Assembly: GCF_003344535.1 (NCBI RefSeq)
Contig: NZ_QPKS01000005.1
Location: 124,001-188,000 of the forward strand
Source: Exiguobacterium flavidum
GTDB taxonomy: Bacteria; Bacillota; Bacilli; Exiguobacteriales; Exiguobacteriaceae
Direction: 5' to 3'
Length of the DNA stretch: 64,000 bases
Positions 34,150 to 42,885 of the stretch are shown in pieces; within the stretch, counting starts at the first letter, position 1, and each line of letters starts with the position of its first letter. The position numbers were made by a program, and so were the translations under genes. Under the pieces are notes generated by a model. That model saw only the letters and a program-made list of their open reading frames with translations, searched no databases and had not been told where the DNA came from.

Positions 34150-34535
34150 CGTAATGCGGCCTTCGCTATGCGGTCCGCTTTGTTGTCGTTGCTGGGAATC
34201 CATTTCAAAAAGGCGAGCGGAAGACGGTTGAAGCGTTCAAGCGTCGGCTCGAATACGACTTGAATCCGTTTGTTCTTCGTGAACTCCCGCTCGACAGCAA
34301 GGGAGACGGCCTCTGAATCCGTCCGGAACGAGAACATCCCTTCCCCCGCCTCGGCGAGTTCCTCCGCCAAGTCGACAGCCTTCTCGAAAGCTTGGAACTC
34401 TGCCTCATGATTGTTCGTCGCGGTGATCCGGTAGGAACGCTCGATCACTTCACCGGAAGACGTCTTGCAAAACAGGCCGATCGCGGCATCATCATTCGAA
34501 GGACGGACAGCGCCGTCGAAGTACAACTCAACCAT
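34140..34535 (-). CDS. RNase H-like (RnhA-family) protein
   Basis: This 131-residue protein is a single RNase H fold. The four metal-binding acidic residues of RNase HI can be assigned: Asp in LYFDGAVR, Glu in NNHEAEFQA, Asp in FRTDSEAV and Asp in NKADRIAK. This suggests a catalytically competent RNA-DNA hybrid nuclease, though short RnhA-like proteins of Bacillales are mostly uncharacterised. It overlaps the COG0523 GTPase gene by 8 bp, is last in the operon and ends at a terminator. Confidence 0.8.
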   Translation of the reverse strand: MVELYFDGAVRPSNDDAAIGLFCKTSSGEVIERSYRITATNNHEAEFQAFEKAVDLAEELAEAGEGMFSFRTDSEAVSLAVEREFTKNKRIQVVFEPTLERFNRLPLAFLKWIPSNDNKADRIAKAALRTD

Positions 34536-35487
34536 GGGACACCGCCGCTTCTACGCCGCGCCGGATGGCTGCTTCGTCCAAGTTTTTACCGATGAAGACG
34601 AGTGTCGATTTCGGATCTTCCGTGAATGTTCCGCGGCGGGCAGTTCCGTATATCATACCCGTCCCTTGAAGAATGATTTTGGCGTCCGTCCCGTCGAAAC
34701 GAAGTATCCCTTTGTAGCGGTAAAGATCCTCCCCGTATGCCTCGATCACTTCGCGAAGCACCGTCGCGAATCTCGATTGATCGAGCGGACGTTCCTCGAC
34801 GATCGTCAAGGCGGTGAAAGTCTCTCCCGCGCGTATGCTCGCGTCTTGCCGGAGCGACAAACGCTGCTCCTCGTCGAGCGGAAAATGGAACGTCTCGAAA
34901 AGCTCTTTCGCAGAAACATCGCTCTGAATAGTTTCGATGACTTTCGCGCTCGGATTGATTTCCTCGATCGACTTCCTCACTTCCGCAGCTTTCTCCTGAT
35001 CGAGAAGGTCGATTTTATTCAAAAGGACGACGTCCGCGAATCCGATTTGCTTCACAGCCTCCTCGTAGACGAGATTTCGGTCGAAATGCGCGCCATCGAC
35101 GAGCGTGACGACACTTGATATAACGAATTGCTGCTCGATTGCCGACTCGAAGTAGAACGTCTGCAGAATGGGTCCTGGGTCTGCGATGCCAGTCGTCTCG
35201 ATCACGAGCCGATCAAATTTCATCTCCCCTGCCTTATGTTTCTTCGCGATCCGCAGAAGTGTATCCCTGAGGTCGGCACGAATCGAACAGCAGATGCATC
35301 CGTTCGTCAATTCGATCATCTCTTCGTCTCCGCGTTCGATCAATGCCTCATCGATATGGATCGCGCCGACCTCATTGACGAGCAGTGCGAACTTTTCTTC
35401 CGGGTTCGAGACGAGATGGTTGAGCAGCGTCGTCTTCCCGGCACCGAGGAATCCGGTGATCAATGTAACTGGTATTCGTTTATTCAT
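34528..35487 (-). CDS. COG0523/CobW-family metallochaperone GTPase
   Basis: This 319-residue G3E GTPase has a P loop GFLGAGKTT, the metal-binding CxCC motif in GCICCSIRADL, the switch element ETTGIADPGP and the base-specificity NKID. The C-terminal CobW-C domain spans about 220-319 and lacks a His-rich tail. Family members deliver Zn or Co to enzymes; the metal here is not known, and no Zur-like operator was seen. Its ATG overlaps the stop of the YhaM-like gene (ATGA), and its own end overlaps the RNase H-like gene, forming a tight three-gene operon. Confidence 0.9.
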   Translation of the reverse strand: MNKRIPVTLITGFLGAGKTTLLNHLVSNPEEKFALLVNEVGAIHIDEALIERGDEEMIELTNGCICCSIRADLRDTLLRIAKKHKAGEMKFDRLVIETTGIADPGPILQTFYFESAIEQQFVISSVVTLVDGAHFDRNLVYEEAVKQIGFADVVLLNKIDLLDQEKAAEVRKSIEEINPSAKVIETIQSDVSAKELFETFHFPLDEEQRLSLRQDASIRAGETFTALTIVEERPLDQSRFATVLREVIEAYGEDLYRYKGILRFDGTDAKIILQGTGMIYGTARRGTFTEDPKSTLVFIGKNLDEAAIRRGVEAAVSHG

Positions 35488-36686
35488 AAAGCTTCTCCTT
35501 GTTTCAAGCGTTCAGCACGCCATTTTTCTTTTCTGGCATCGAGCAAATCGATCGCATGTAAATACCATGCTTCAGATGTCTGCGGCAATACACTCGATCC
35601 CCATTCCCGTTTACCGTGGTGTGATAGAATCATGTGCAGGATGCGGTGATGTGCAGCGATTGGTAATCGAATGCCCGATTCGCGCAGCGCGTCCTCGAAG
35701 ACGAAGCAGCCGTACGGCATATGGCCGACTAGAATTCCCTGCTCGTCAAGCCCAATCCCTCCAAGGTCCTCACTGGAAGACTCGACTTGCAGCAGCTTCG
35801 AGAAACGCTCCGGGGTTGCTCCTAAATGATTATATTCAAAGAGTTTTCCGATGTCATGGAAAAGGATTCCGACCGCAAGCTCGTTCCAGTTCGGGTTCGC
35901 ATTCAGGATGGCGATTGATTTCGCCGCCGTATAGAGCGCATCGAAACTGTCGTCCCAGGCGAAGGATTGGCGATCGCTCTCAATTGAATGATAGAGATCA
36001 TTCTTATGATCCGCCTCTCCCTCCTGGACGCATTTCAATAACGTCAGGTAAGGCTGCTCCGCGCTGCTGATCCCGCGGCCGATCTCAAGCATGCAGGCCG
36101 TATGCTTCAACAGCCCGCCGATGTAGGCATGATGATGGAACAAGGCTGCCGGACGAAGCGAGAAGTCATCCCAGTACTTTTTCAAAGTGCTCAAGCAAAT
36201 CGTGCGATATGGTTCGTCGAGCGTTTCGATCAGCGTCAGCAACAGGTCCCGGTACTCAAGTAACGATTCTCCTGCAGGCATCTGAGGAAGCAAGGAACTT
36301 GCATCTGAAGGGTCTCCTGGAGTCACTTTTTGGACAGTCAGCGATTTGTTTCCCGAACCTGCCGGAAACTCTTCGACCTTTGCGACGACTTGGACAACTC
36401 CCGTCTCACGATAAGGAAGGATTGCTTTTTCCGCGCTTTCCTTGTTCAGCCACTGTTTTCCTTTGAATGAACCTCCACCCGTATTGAAAGTGAACTGCAA
36501 CCACTGCTTTCCGGTCTGGGAAGTCCTGATCTCTGAAGCCGCGACGAGAAGCGTCTCTTCGACCGTTTCCCCAGGACTGTGTGAATCGAGGGTGAACCCT
36601 CCTCCCCCCACTCCATCGCTGACCGGAAAGTCTGATCCGGTATACGAATTCGGGACTGTCGGCGTGATCGCCTTGAATAGATGCAT
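35484..36686 (-). CDS. Divergent YhaM-like HD-domain protein
   Basis: This 400-residue protein joins an N-terminal OB-fold-like region (VEETLLVAASEIRTSQTGKQ.. VVQVVAKVEEF, about 35-110) to an HD domain. The metal-binding set is HHHAYIGGLLKHT, LFHDIGKLFEY, AAHHRILH and LSHHGKREWGS. The plan matches YhaM, a Mn2+-dependent 3'-5' exoribonuclease, and the LSHHGK.EWGS segment is very close. It is about 85 residues longer, with an insertion of about 60 residues between the first two HD motifs. Start 36686 follows GGAGG by seven bases. It is first in an overlapping operon with the GTPase and RNase H-like genes. Confidence 0.8.
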   Translation of the reverse strand: MHLFKAITPTVPNSYTGSDFPVSDGVGGGGFTLDSHSPGETVEETLLVAASEIRTSQTGKQWLQFTFNTGGGSFKGKQWLNKESAEKAILPYRETGVVQVVAKVEEFPAGSGNKSLTVQKVTPGDPSDASSLLPQMPAGESLLEYRDLLLTLIETLDEPYRTICLSTLKKYWDDFSLRPAALFHHHAYIGGLLKHTACMLEIGRGISSAEQPYLTLLKCVQEGEADHKNDLYHSIESDRQSFAWDDSFDALYTAAKSIAILNANPNWNELAVGILFHDIGKLFEYNHLGATPERFSKLLQVESSSEDLGGIGLDEQGILVGHMPYGCFVFEDALRESGIRLPIAAHHRILHMILSHHGKREWGSSVLPQTSEAWYLHAIDLLDARKEKWRAERLKQGEAL

Positions 36687-36754
36687 ATACATTCCTCCTT
36701 CGGTCCTTTTCATTGTACTAAAAAGAAGACTTCCTGGACTAAACAGAAATTTCA

Positions 36755-36783
36755 TTGAAAGCGTTTTCTTGAATGTTTATACT
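36755..36783 (+). promoter_or_regulatory. Sigma-A promoter with overlapping cre
   Basis: TTGAAA (36755-36760) and TATACT (36778-36783) are separated by exactly 17 bp. The perfect cre TGAAAGCGTTTTCT (36756-36769) covers the -35 element, so CcpA binding would exclude RNA polymerase. The promoter drives the unknown protein gene starting at 36827. Confidence 0.75.
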
Positions 36784-36826
36784 AAAATGTGAGCTATTTA
36801 ATTTTAACGGAGGGAGGAGTTCTTTC

Positions 36827-37318
36827 ATGAAGAGGCTATCCGAACGCTACGACGAACTGCTTCCGACCATCCAGCTGATGCTTGCGACAGACGTCGCAAT
36901 CCCTGAAGTGACGAGAGAGGATGTCCGTCGGGCCGTCGAGAGGCTCGATGTTCAAAACACATCTCTTCTCGAGGAATTGATCGATCACGAGGTCGCGAGC
37001 ACATCGCTCCATGTCGCAAAATCTGGTTTTCCACTTCATTCTCTTCAAACGAAGCTGTTCGTCCTGTCGAATTTCTGTCGGGATGCAGGAGTCACTTTCG
37101 AAGAGGTACATGAGATGTCCACGAAATCGATCATTGAGCGGCTTCATACAGTCGACTTCTCATTCCACCGTTTTTTACATCATTTATCTCTGCACCACGG
37201 ACCTGTCGATACGATTTGTCAGCAACTGATGAGCATTCTTGGAGGAGGAGCGAAAGAAAAGGCCTCTTCGAAAATGTTGCTTGAGACAGTCAAAAAAAAA
37301 GACCCGACTCTCGATTGA
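36827..37318 (+). CDS. Protein of unknown function under a CcpA-type promoter
   Basis: This 163-residue protein is predicted mostly helical and soluble, with an acidic N-terminal half and a Ser/His-rich segment (HRFLHHLSLHHGPVDTICQQ). No signal peptide, membrane helix or known motif is apparent. ATG 36827 follows GGAGG. A strong promoter with an embedded cre lies 44-72 bp upstream, and a terminator overlaps the stop. The gene is a single transcription unit divergent from the YhaM-like operon. I do not recognise it and propose no function. Confidence 0.8.
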   Translation: MKRLSERYDELLPTIQLMLATDVAIPEVTREDVRRAVERLDVQNTSLLEELIDHEVASTSLHVAKSGFPLHSLQTKLFVLSNFCRDAGVTFEEVHEMSTKSIIERLHTVDFSFHRFLHHLSLHHGPVDTICQQLMSILGGGAKEKASSKMLLETVKKKDPTLD

Positions 37319-37330
37319 GTCGGGTCTTTC
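37298..37330 (+). terminator. Terminator of the unknown 163-residue protein gene
   Basis: The perfect stem GACCCGACTC/GAGTCGGGTC is followed by TTTC and preceded by nine A residues. Confidence 0.85.
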
Positions 37331-37456
37331 AATTCAACGACCTGGCATTCCAGCTCCTTGAAGGGCAGTGTGTGAAGATATGGCGTTCCATTTCTTCACG
37401 GTCTACAATCATTCTTACATGCTTCGTTCCATCTGTCAACATTCCATACAAAACTT

Positions 37457-37491
37457 CAAAAAAAGTGGGATTCTCGCTGAACGAGAACCCC
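37457..37491 (-). terminator. Terminator downstream of the deaminase gene
   Basis: On the minus strand a stem GGGGTTCTCG/CGAGAATCCC (one bulge) with a small loop is followed by AC and seven T. It lies 75 bp past the deaminase stop. The 110 bp between this site and 37330 show nothing recognisable. Confidence 0.7.
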
Positions 37492-37565
37492 TAATGGAAG
37501 AGTGAATAATTACCATGGCAATGCTTGATTTCATCTTACAATGCTTTGGAAGCGTTTACAACCCT

Positions 37566-38135
37566 TTAAGGCAAAGTTTTTCCGGAAATTTTTTCAGCAT
37601 ATTGTTCATCACCGATCGGCAGATGCAAGACCTCTATTCCGCTCGCCCGCATCAGATTGAGTCCATCCCCATATTCGTAGCCGACCGAATAGACGACCCG
37701 TTCGATTTTAGAAGCGATCAACGCCAGGCTGCAGCCGTGACAAGGACTATGCGTGACATAGGCCGTCGCTCCCTTGGCACTCGTCGAGTCGGCCGCCAGC
37801 TTCCCGAGAGCATTGATTTCGGCATGAATTTCATGTTGCTTGGACCAGAAATGATGCTCTTCCTGATCGTCACAGGAGTCGAAATACATCCCTTCGTGTA
37901 AGATCGATAGCTGTCCCTGTTGTTCAACCCGTCTGAACAGGACGCCGTCCTTTTTTAAGTAACGTTCATTGCAGTTCAAGTGGCCGCTCGGGGTACCATT
38001 GATCCCGATCGAAATCGGTTTTTCATCCTTGACGATGACACACGCGACTGATTTCGATGCACATTTCGAATGCCGACTAGCCATCATCTCAGCAAATAGC
38101 AGCCACGTCGTATCCCATTTTCTCTGCTTTTCCAT
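37566..38135 (-). CDS. dCMP deaminase-like zinc enzyme
   Basis: This 189-residue protein belongs to the cytidine/deoxycytidylate deaminase superfamily. The zinc site is HAEINAL (His and the catalytic Glu) plus SPCHGCSLAL (two Cys). The N-terminal part RHSKCASKSVACVIVKDEKP and NGTPSGHLNCNER resemble dCMP deaminases such as ComEB/T4 Cd, which bind a second zinc. dCMP deamination would supply dUMP to ThyA, encoded 9 kb away. Start 38135 uses AGAGG nine bases ahead. Exact substrate is inference. Confidence 0.82.
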   Translation of the reverse strand: MEKQRKWDTTWLLFAEMMASRHSKCASKSVACVIVKDEKPISIGINGTPSGHLNCNERYLKKDGVLFRRVEQQGQLSILHEGMYFDSCDDQEEHHFWSKQHEIHAEINALGKLAADSTSAKGATAYVTHSPCHGCSLALIASKIERVVYSVGYEYGDGLNLMRASGIEVLHLPIGDEQYAEKISGKTLP

Positions 38136-38150
38136 CCATCTCATCCTCTC

Positions 38151-38176
38151 AAAAAAAACACGGCTTGCGCCGTGTT
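38151..38176 (-). terminator. Terminator of xpaC-telA
   Basis: The perfect 8-bp stem AACACGGC/GCCGTGTT with loop GCAA is followed by a run of T on the minus strand. Confidence 0.9.
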
Positions 38177-38177
38177 C

Positions 38178-39428
38178 TTACAGTGGTCGGTTCGGCAACT
38201 CCCGGCTCCGCGCTGCAACTTCGATTACTTTCTGTTTCAGTTCGTTTTCCATCCGTTCAAGTTCATGCTCTGCATCTCGTCGTTTTTGCTTTCCTTCCTG
38301 CTGGATACGCAAAGTTTCATCTAGCGTCTCAATCAAGTTTTGATGGGCGACTTTGAGTGATTCGACGGAAACGATTCCCTTTTCGTTCTCCTCGGCGATT
38401 TCGATCGAGGAATCCTTCAGGAGACGGGAATTCTGCTCGAGCAGTTGGTTCGTCGTCTCCGTGACATCCTTTTGCATCGCCAAGGCGTTCTTTTGGCGAG
38501 TCAAACTTAGCGAGAGAACGACCTGGTTCTTCCAGAGCGGAATCGTGTTCACGACAGCCGACTCGATTTTCTCGGCAAGAATTTGGTTGTTTTGCTGGAT
38601 TACACGAATTTGCGGTGCCATTTGAAGGCTGATCGTCCGAGAGAGCTTGAGATCGTGGATCTTCTTCTCGAAGCGGTCCGTCAACTGAATCAAGTCATTC
38701 AACTCCTGCAGTTTCGTTTGATCCCGTGTCATCTCGACTTCTCGACGAAGCGGCTCGATTTCATTTTGGCGCACTTCGCCGATCTTGACCTCACCTGCAG
38801 CGATATAGATGTTGAGTTCTTCGAAGTATCGCTTGTTCTTCTGATACATCTGATCGAGCAGTGTGATGTCCTTCATCAGCCCGAACTTCGATCGATCGAG
38901 ATTGTGGACGACCTCTTCGAGATATGCACTCATCTTTTCATATTGAAGGAAGTAGGTATCGGCCTTCTTCTTCGCGCGTCCGATCAATGGGACGTTCGAC
39001 CAGAAACTCTTCTTCTCCTGCAGCGTGTCAGGATCCATCTGGCGGACACGTTGCATCAAATCAGACAGCAGCTTTCCTGCATCTCCGCCATCCTTCATCT
39101 TGACCTCACTGAGCACCTGGTCAGAGAACTGTGACAGCTCACGCTGTACCGGTGCACCATATTGGAGGACAGCGTCCGATTTTTTAAGATCAATCACCTG
39201 CAACAGGCGTTCGATTTTTTGACGCTGTTCTGCCGGAACGTCGCTCGGTATCGCCGCCTGTGGAGTGAGCGCTTCATTCATCATCGTGTTCGGCATGAGT
39301 GACTCGTCCGTCTCAACCGCAGGATTAGAGACTCTCGGCAAGTCTTGTTGAGATGTCATCCGCTCAGGTTGAGGTTGGGGCGATTCATCTGGCCATTGCT
39401 CCCAAGATTTTTCTTCAGAATGGTTCAT
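38178..39428 (-). CDS. TelA-family (toxic-anion-resistance-like) protein
   Basis: This 416-residue cytoplasmic protein corresponds to B. subtilis YaaN. It has a disordered, Gln/Pro-rich N-terminus, then the TelA domain, nearly all helical, with characteristic LSDLMQRVRQMDPD, SFWSNVPLIGRAKKKADTYF and IPLWKNQVVLSLSLTRQ. TelA was named from tellurite resistance, but its usual role is unknown. Its start overlaps xpaC by 14 bp, an arrangement that recurs in Bacillales, implying a joint, possibly cell-envelope-related, function. Confidence 0.88.
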   Translation of the reverse strand: MNHSEEKSWEQWPDESPQPQPERMTSQQDLPRVSNPAVETDESLMPNTMMNEALTPQAAIPSDVPAEQRQKIERLLQVIDLKKSDAVLQYGAPVQRELSQFSDQVLSEVKMKDGGDAGKLLSDLMQRVRQMDPDTLQEKKSFWSNVPLIGRAKKKADTYFLQYEKMSAYLEEVVHNLDRSKFGLMKDITLLDQMYQKNKRYFEELNIYIAAGEVKIGEVRQNEIEPLRREVEMTRDQTKLQELNDLIQLTDRFEKKIHDLKLSRTISLQMAPQIRVIQQNNQILAEKIESAVVNTIPLWKNQVVLSLSLTRQKNALAMQKDVTETTNQLLEQNSRLLKDSSIEIAEENEKGIVSVESLKVAHQNLIETLDETLRIQQEGKQKRRDAEHELERMENELKQKVIEVAARSRELPNRPL

Positions 39429-40161
39429 CTTTTACCCGCTCCTCTTGTCTGCGCTGCTCATTTTCTTGAGCGAGCACCTTTTCTATCGTCATCAGTTCCC
39501 GCTCAAGATCCACTGTGTCTTCCTCGAGCAGCGTGTTTTGATGTTGTTTTAGTTTTTGACCGATCATTCGAATATTTTCGAGCAGTTGATCCCGTGTTTC
39601 GAACTGGATTTGAGCACCTTTCCGCTCAAGTTCTGCAAACTTCTCCGTCACGGACAGAAGTGAATCCAGGTAAAAAGTGAAGAAATCCCGGACCTTTTTC
39701 ATTTCACGGGGAGAAGCGTACAATTCCTCGAAAAGAATATGTGCCTCGCGCGAGACGAATCTCATCTCGGATCGAATTTCCGTATCACGGATGGTCGGGG
39801 CGATCGCATCATACTGAAGCAGCTTCTCGTAACCTTCTTCAATCGTCCGCTGAAGGACTTGGAGCTCTAAGTCATCTGTTTCCGAAAACTTTCTGACCGC
39901 CTTCTCCGGTCGCAGAATGACGCTTCCGACATGTTCCTCTTCATCCATGAGCAATTTCTTCTTGACGCTTCTTGTTCGTTCGATTTCATTGGTTCCGCGT
40001 TTCGTCCGATATCTTTTCCCTGGACGTGAACGATATCCGCTCCAAATGAACCACAATCCAAGCGCTATGAAGACGACGGGAAAGTCGAATACATCTGCGA
40101 CTTGAAGAAACAGGAAAACCATCCCGATTGCCGCGAGCGTCCACCAGGTTGATGGCTTCAT
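39415..40161 (-). CDS. xpaC: XpaC-like protein
   Basis: This 248-residue protein has one or two N-terminal membrane segments (TLAAIGMVFLFLQVADVF; VVFIALGLWFIW), then a basic linker and a mainly helical cytoplasmic domain with long coiled-coil-prone stretches (ELERELMTIEKVLAQENEQR). It corresponds to XpaC, historically linked to 5-bromo-4-chloroindolyl phosphate hydrolysis without a proven enzymatic role. ATG 40161 follows AGAGGTGATGAA. It is the first gene of the xpaC-telA pair. Confidence 0.82.
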   Translation of the reverse strand: MKPSTWWTLAAIGMVFLFLQVADVFDFPVVFIALGLWFIWSGYRSRPGKRYRTKRGTNEIERTRSVKKKLLMDEEEHVGSVILRPEKAVRKFSETDDLELQVLQRTIEEGYEKLLQYDAIAPTIRDTEIRSEMRFVSREAHILFEELYASPREMKKVRDFFTFYLDSLLSVTEKFAELERKGAQIQFETRDQLLENIRMIGQKLKQHQNTLLEEDTVDLERELMTIEKVLAQENEQRRQEERVKDEPF

Positions 40162-40477
40162 TTCATCACCTCTTCTGTCATATGTCATTATGGTTGACTT
40201 TCATCGCATCACTTCTTCTCAAACAGTTCCGAAAGGACGGAGCAATAGGAATATTGATACGCCCAGTAAAACGAGAATGCTATATCATTCTACTTCGGAT
40301 CGCAAGGCGCGACTTCCTGCTTTCCTCTATAATATCACTACGGAAGAGCAGAGAAAAAGTTCCTGACTTGCGCGATTCGTTCTCCTTAATTACACCATTC
40401 CCTGACTCGAGACACATCAGACCACAGAATGAGAAAAAGACAGCCTGCATACTACAGGCTGTCTGACGATATCGTTA
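40162..40477. other. Intergenic region upstream of xpaC
   Basis: These 316 bp hold the terminator of the NSS transporter gene at the right end and must hold the xpaC promoter. A small AGAATG/CATTCT dyad lies at 40274-40291. I see no convincing gene, RNA element or repeat. Confidence 0.5.
40434..40464 (-). terminator. Terminator of the NSS transporter gene
   Basis: The stem AGACAGCCTG/CAGGCTGTCT with a 7-nt loop is followed by five T on the minus strand. Confidence 0.88.
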
Positions 40478-41833
40478 TCATAAGTCCATGAACAGCGATA
40501 CGATCGGCCAGATCAAAATGATCAGAATGGCGATCGGACTCAGGTAACAGACGCTGAAGCGCCAGAACGGCATCAGCTTAGTCATCGTTTTTCCAGTACC
40601 AAGTTCCCGTGAGACGATCGATCTGTCGAGACGATAGCCCGCGAAAAGCGACAAGAGCAGAGCGCCTACAGGCATCAGGACGTTCGAGACGATGAAATCC
40701 ATCCAATCGAAGAATGTCTTCCCTAAAACTGTGTCGTTCAACACGCCGAACGACAAGGCAGAAGGTATGCCGACGATCGCCACGAGAAGCGTCGTGGTCA
40801 AGGCGATTTTCCGTTTGTCTCGTATGACTGCCTCGTCCTTCAGATCAGTCAATGATGATACGACGACTTCGAGCATTGCGATTGAAGAAGTGATCGATGC
40901 AAAAGCAAACAGAAGGAAGAACAGGACTAGGAAGAACACACCAAATTGCATCTGGTCAAACACGCTCGGAAGCACGATGAACAGCAAAGCCGGTCCTTCC
41001 GCAGGATCGAGCCCTGCAGCGAAAACGGCTGGGAAGATGGCCAATCCGGCAAGGAGCGAGACAAGAACATTCAACGTGACGATCCAAGAAGCCGATCGCG
41101 TGATCTGTCCGCTTTCTTTCATATAAGAAGCATACGTCAACATGGCAGATACACCAACAGATAGTGAGAAGAAGGCTTGCCCGAGCGCACTGAGGACCGA
41201 GGTCCGATTCAATGCGCTAAAATCAGGTTTCAAGAAAAATTCGACTCCTGCATACGCGCCCTCAAGCGTCAACGCACGACCGACTAGAATGATGAAACAG
41301 ACGAACAATAGTGGCATCAATATCTTGCTCATCCGTTCGATCCCTGCTTGGACCCCGTTCAAGACGATCCAGAGGGTGACAGCGAGAAAAGTGATTTGCC
41401 CTGCGACAGCATACAGCGGGTCGCCTGATACTTCGCCGAACAACTCACCGAGTTCCTTAGCCGAGAGTCCATTCAGCGCACCTGTCACGGACAGAACCGT
41501 GTAGATCAAGACCCATCCTCCGATGACGCTATAAAATGACAACAAAAGAAAACAGGTTATGATTCCGATCAATCCGATGAAAGTCCATCGTTTATGACCC
41601 AGTTCCTTGAATGCCTGCAATGCCGTTTTTCCACTTGCCCGCCCAATGATGAATTCCGATAAGAGAACTGGTAAGCCAAGCAATAACGTAAAGATCAGAA
41701 ACAAGAGAAGAAAAGCTCCTCCCCCATTCGTCCCTGTCGTGTACGGAAACTTCCAAATCGCTCCTAGTCCGATCGCGGAACCCGCGGCGGCCAAGATGAA
41801 TCCAATCTTTGAAGCCCATGCATTTGACTTCAT
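40478..41833 (-). CDS. Neurotransmitter:sodium symporter family transporter
   Basis: This 451-residue membrane protein of about 11-12 helices has the LeuT-type start: IGFILAAAGSAIGLGAIWKF followed by PYTTGTNGGGAFLLLFL, with unwound TM1 glycines and the Na+-site region. TM6-type segment LSVGVSAMLTYASYMKES is also present. Such bacterial NSS proteins (B. subtilis YocR/YhdH) usually carry amino acids with Na+. Substrate unknown. The gene is monocistronic; AGGAGG precedes the start. Confidence 0.9.
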   Translation of the reverse strand: MKSNAWASKIGFILAAAGSAIGLGAIWKFPYTTGTNGGGAFLLLFLIFTLLLGLPVLLSEFIIGRASGKTALQAFKELGHKRWTFIGLIGIITCFLLLSFYSVIGGWVLIYTVLSVTGALNGLSAKELGELFGEVSGDPLYAVAGQITFLAVTLWIVLNGVQAGIERMSKILMPLLFVCFIILVGRALTLEGAYAGVEFFLKPDFSALNRTSVLSALGQAFFSLSVGVSAMLTYASYMKESGQITRSASWIVTLNVLVSLLAGLAIFPAVFAAGLDPAEGPALLFIVLPSVFDQMQFGVFFLVLFFLLFAFASITSSIAMLEVVVSSLTDLKDEAVIRDKRKIALTTTLLVAIVGIPSALSFGVLNDTVLGKTFFDWMDFIVSNVLMPVGALLLSLFAGYRLDRSIVSRELGTGKTMTKLMPFWRFSVCYLSPIAILIILIWPIVSLFMDL

Positions 41834-41946
41834 GGAGCCTCACCTCCTTTTCAAGTTCTGTCTCATTGTACAAAACTTGAAAAGAGATGTCACCCTTTAA
41901 CGGATATTCTCTTTAAAGCATAAAAGCACAGAAGGATTTTCGCAAA

Positions 41947-41973
41947 GAAAAACCGCGGTCAACGAGGCCGCAG
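41947..41973 (-). terminator. Terminator of the lipid-kinase operon
   Basis: The stem CTGCGG/CCGCGG (one G-T pair) is followed by TTTTTC on the minus strand, 25 bp past the lipid-kinase stop. Confidence 0.6.
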
Positions 41974-41997
41974 CATTTCATTAACGAACTATATTCA

Positions 41998-42885
41998 TCA
42001 AACAGGACGATCCTTCAGAAGACCTGCGAACATTTTGAGTCGTTTCGGTAAGACTCGGACCGTCACTGGTGTCTCAAGAGCCTTCTCACCGTCCGTATCG
42101 ATGATTTTCGGCACGTTCGTCCGCAACTTGAACCCTCGCGTCAGGATGTGGGTGAACGAAGGCTCGGATTGCAATCCGATTTTCTGTAAGATGACGTCTC
42201 GAATCGTCGTCAAGTTCAATTCGTCGATGATGACGAGATCGAGCAGACCGTCCCTGTATGCTTCTTCGGACAGGTTCGTCTCGATTCCGCCAAGCGACTC
42301 TCCATTAGCAGCAAGGATCAGGACCGCTTCGCCTGTCAGCTTCTCTCCCTCCTCGAGATCAATTTCATACGTGAAGGGTTCAGCCTCCATCGATGAGCGG
42401 ATCGTCGAGAGATAATACCCCATCTTCCCGAGTCTCGCCTTCTCCTCTGAATCGATTCCGATCGACGCCTCGGCAATGAGACCTACACCGAGGAAGTTCA
42501 GGAAGTATGTCTCATCGACCTGTCCCAGATCGACATCAGTCACCCTGTTCGTCGCGATTACATCCGCAGCTTGCCGGGGTGCTAGCGGAAGACCAAGTGT
42601 ACGAGCGAAATCGTTGCATGTTCCGCCTGGAATGATGCCGAGGATGGGCGGATCGTCGAGCACGGAAAGACCGTTGATCACTTCGAACACCGTTCCGTCT
42701 CCGCCGATGACGATCAGCGCATCGTACTCTTTTGCACCGCTTGCGAACCTTGCAGCATCACCGGCCTGCCTCGTTTGGCGAACATCTATTTCTTCGTAAT
42801 CGCTTGATAACGGACCGATCACATCAGGTAACAATCCCTCGTCCTTAGGACCAGCAGTCGGATTCGTGATGATCAAGAGCTTCAT
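41998..42885 (-). CDS. YegS/DagK-family lipid kinase
   Basis: This 295-residue cytoplasmic, membrane-associating kinase probably phosphorylates diacylglycerol or a related lipid. The nucleotide-binding and catalytic motifs are ITNPTAG (residues 6-12), [15 protein letters not shown] and [15 protein letters not shown], then [12 protein letters not shown]. The C-terminal beta sandwich ends with [13 protein letters not shown]. This is the YegS/BmrU group. The ATG overlaps the stop of the fusion permease gene (ATGA), making it the last gene of a three-gene operon with an ABC transporter, an unusual neighbour. True substrate is unknown. Confidence 0.9.
   Translation of the reverse strand: MKLLIITNPTAGPKDEGLLPDVIGPLSSDYEEIDVRQTRQAGDAARFASGAKEYDALIVIGGDGTVFEVINGLSVLDDPPILGIIPGGTCNDFARTLGLPLAPRQAADVIATNRVTDVDLGQVDETYFLNFLGVGLIAEASIGIDSEEKARLGKMGYYLSTIRSSMEAEPFTYEIDLEEGEKLTGEAVLILAANGESLGGIETNLSEEAYRDGLLDLVIIDELNLTTIRDVILQKIGLQSEPSFTHILTRGFKLRTNVPKIIDTDGEKALETPVTVRVLPKRLKMFAGLLKDRPV

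Noticed and set aside
37547-37560. TGGAAGCGTTTACA, a near-perfect cre
   Set aside because: It lies between the deaminase stop and its terminator with no promoter nearby, so it is probably coincidental.
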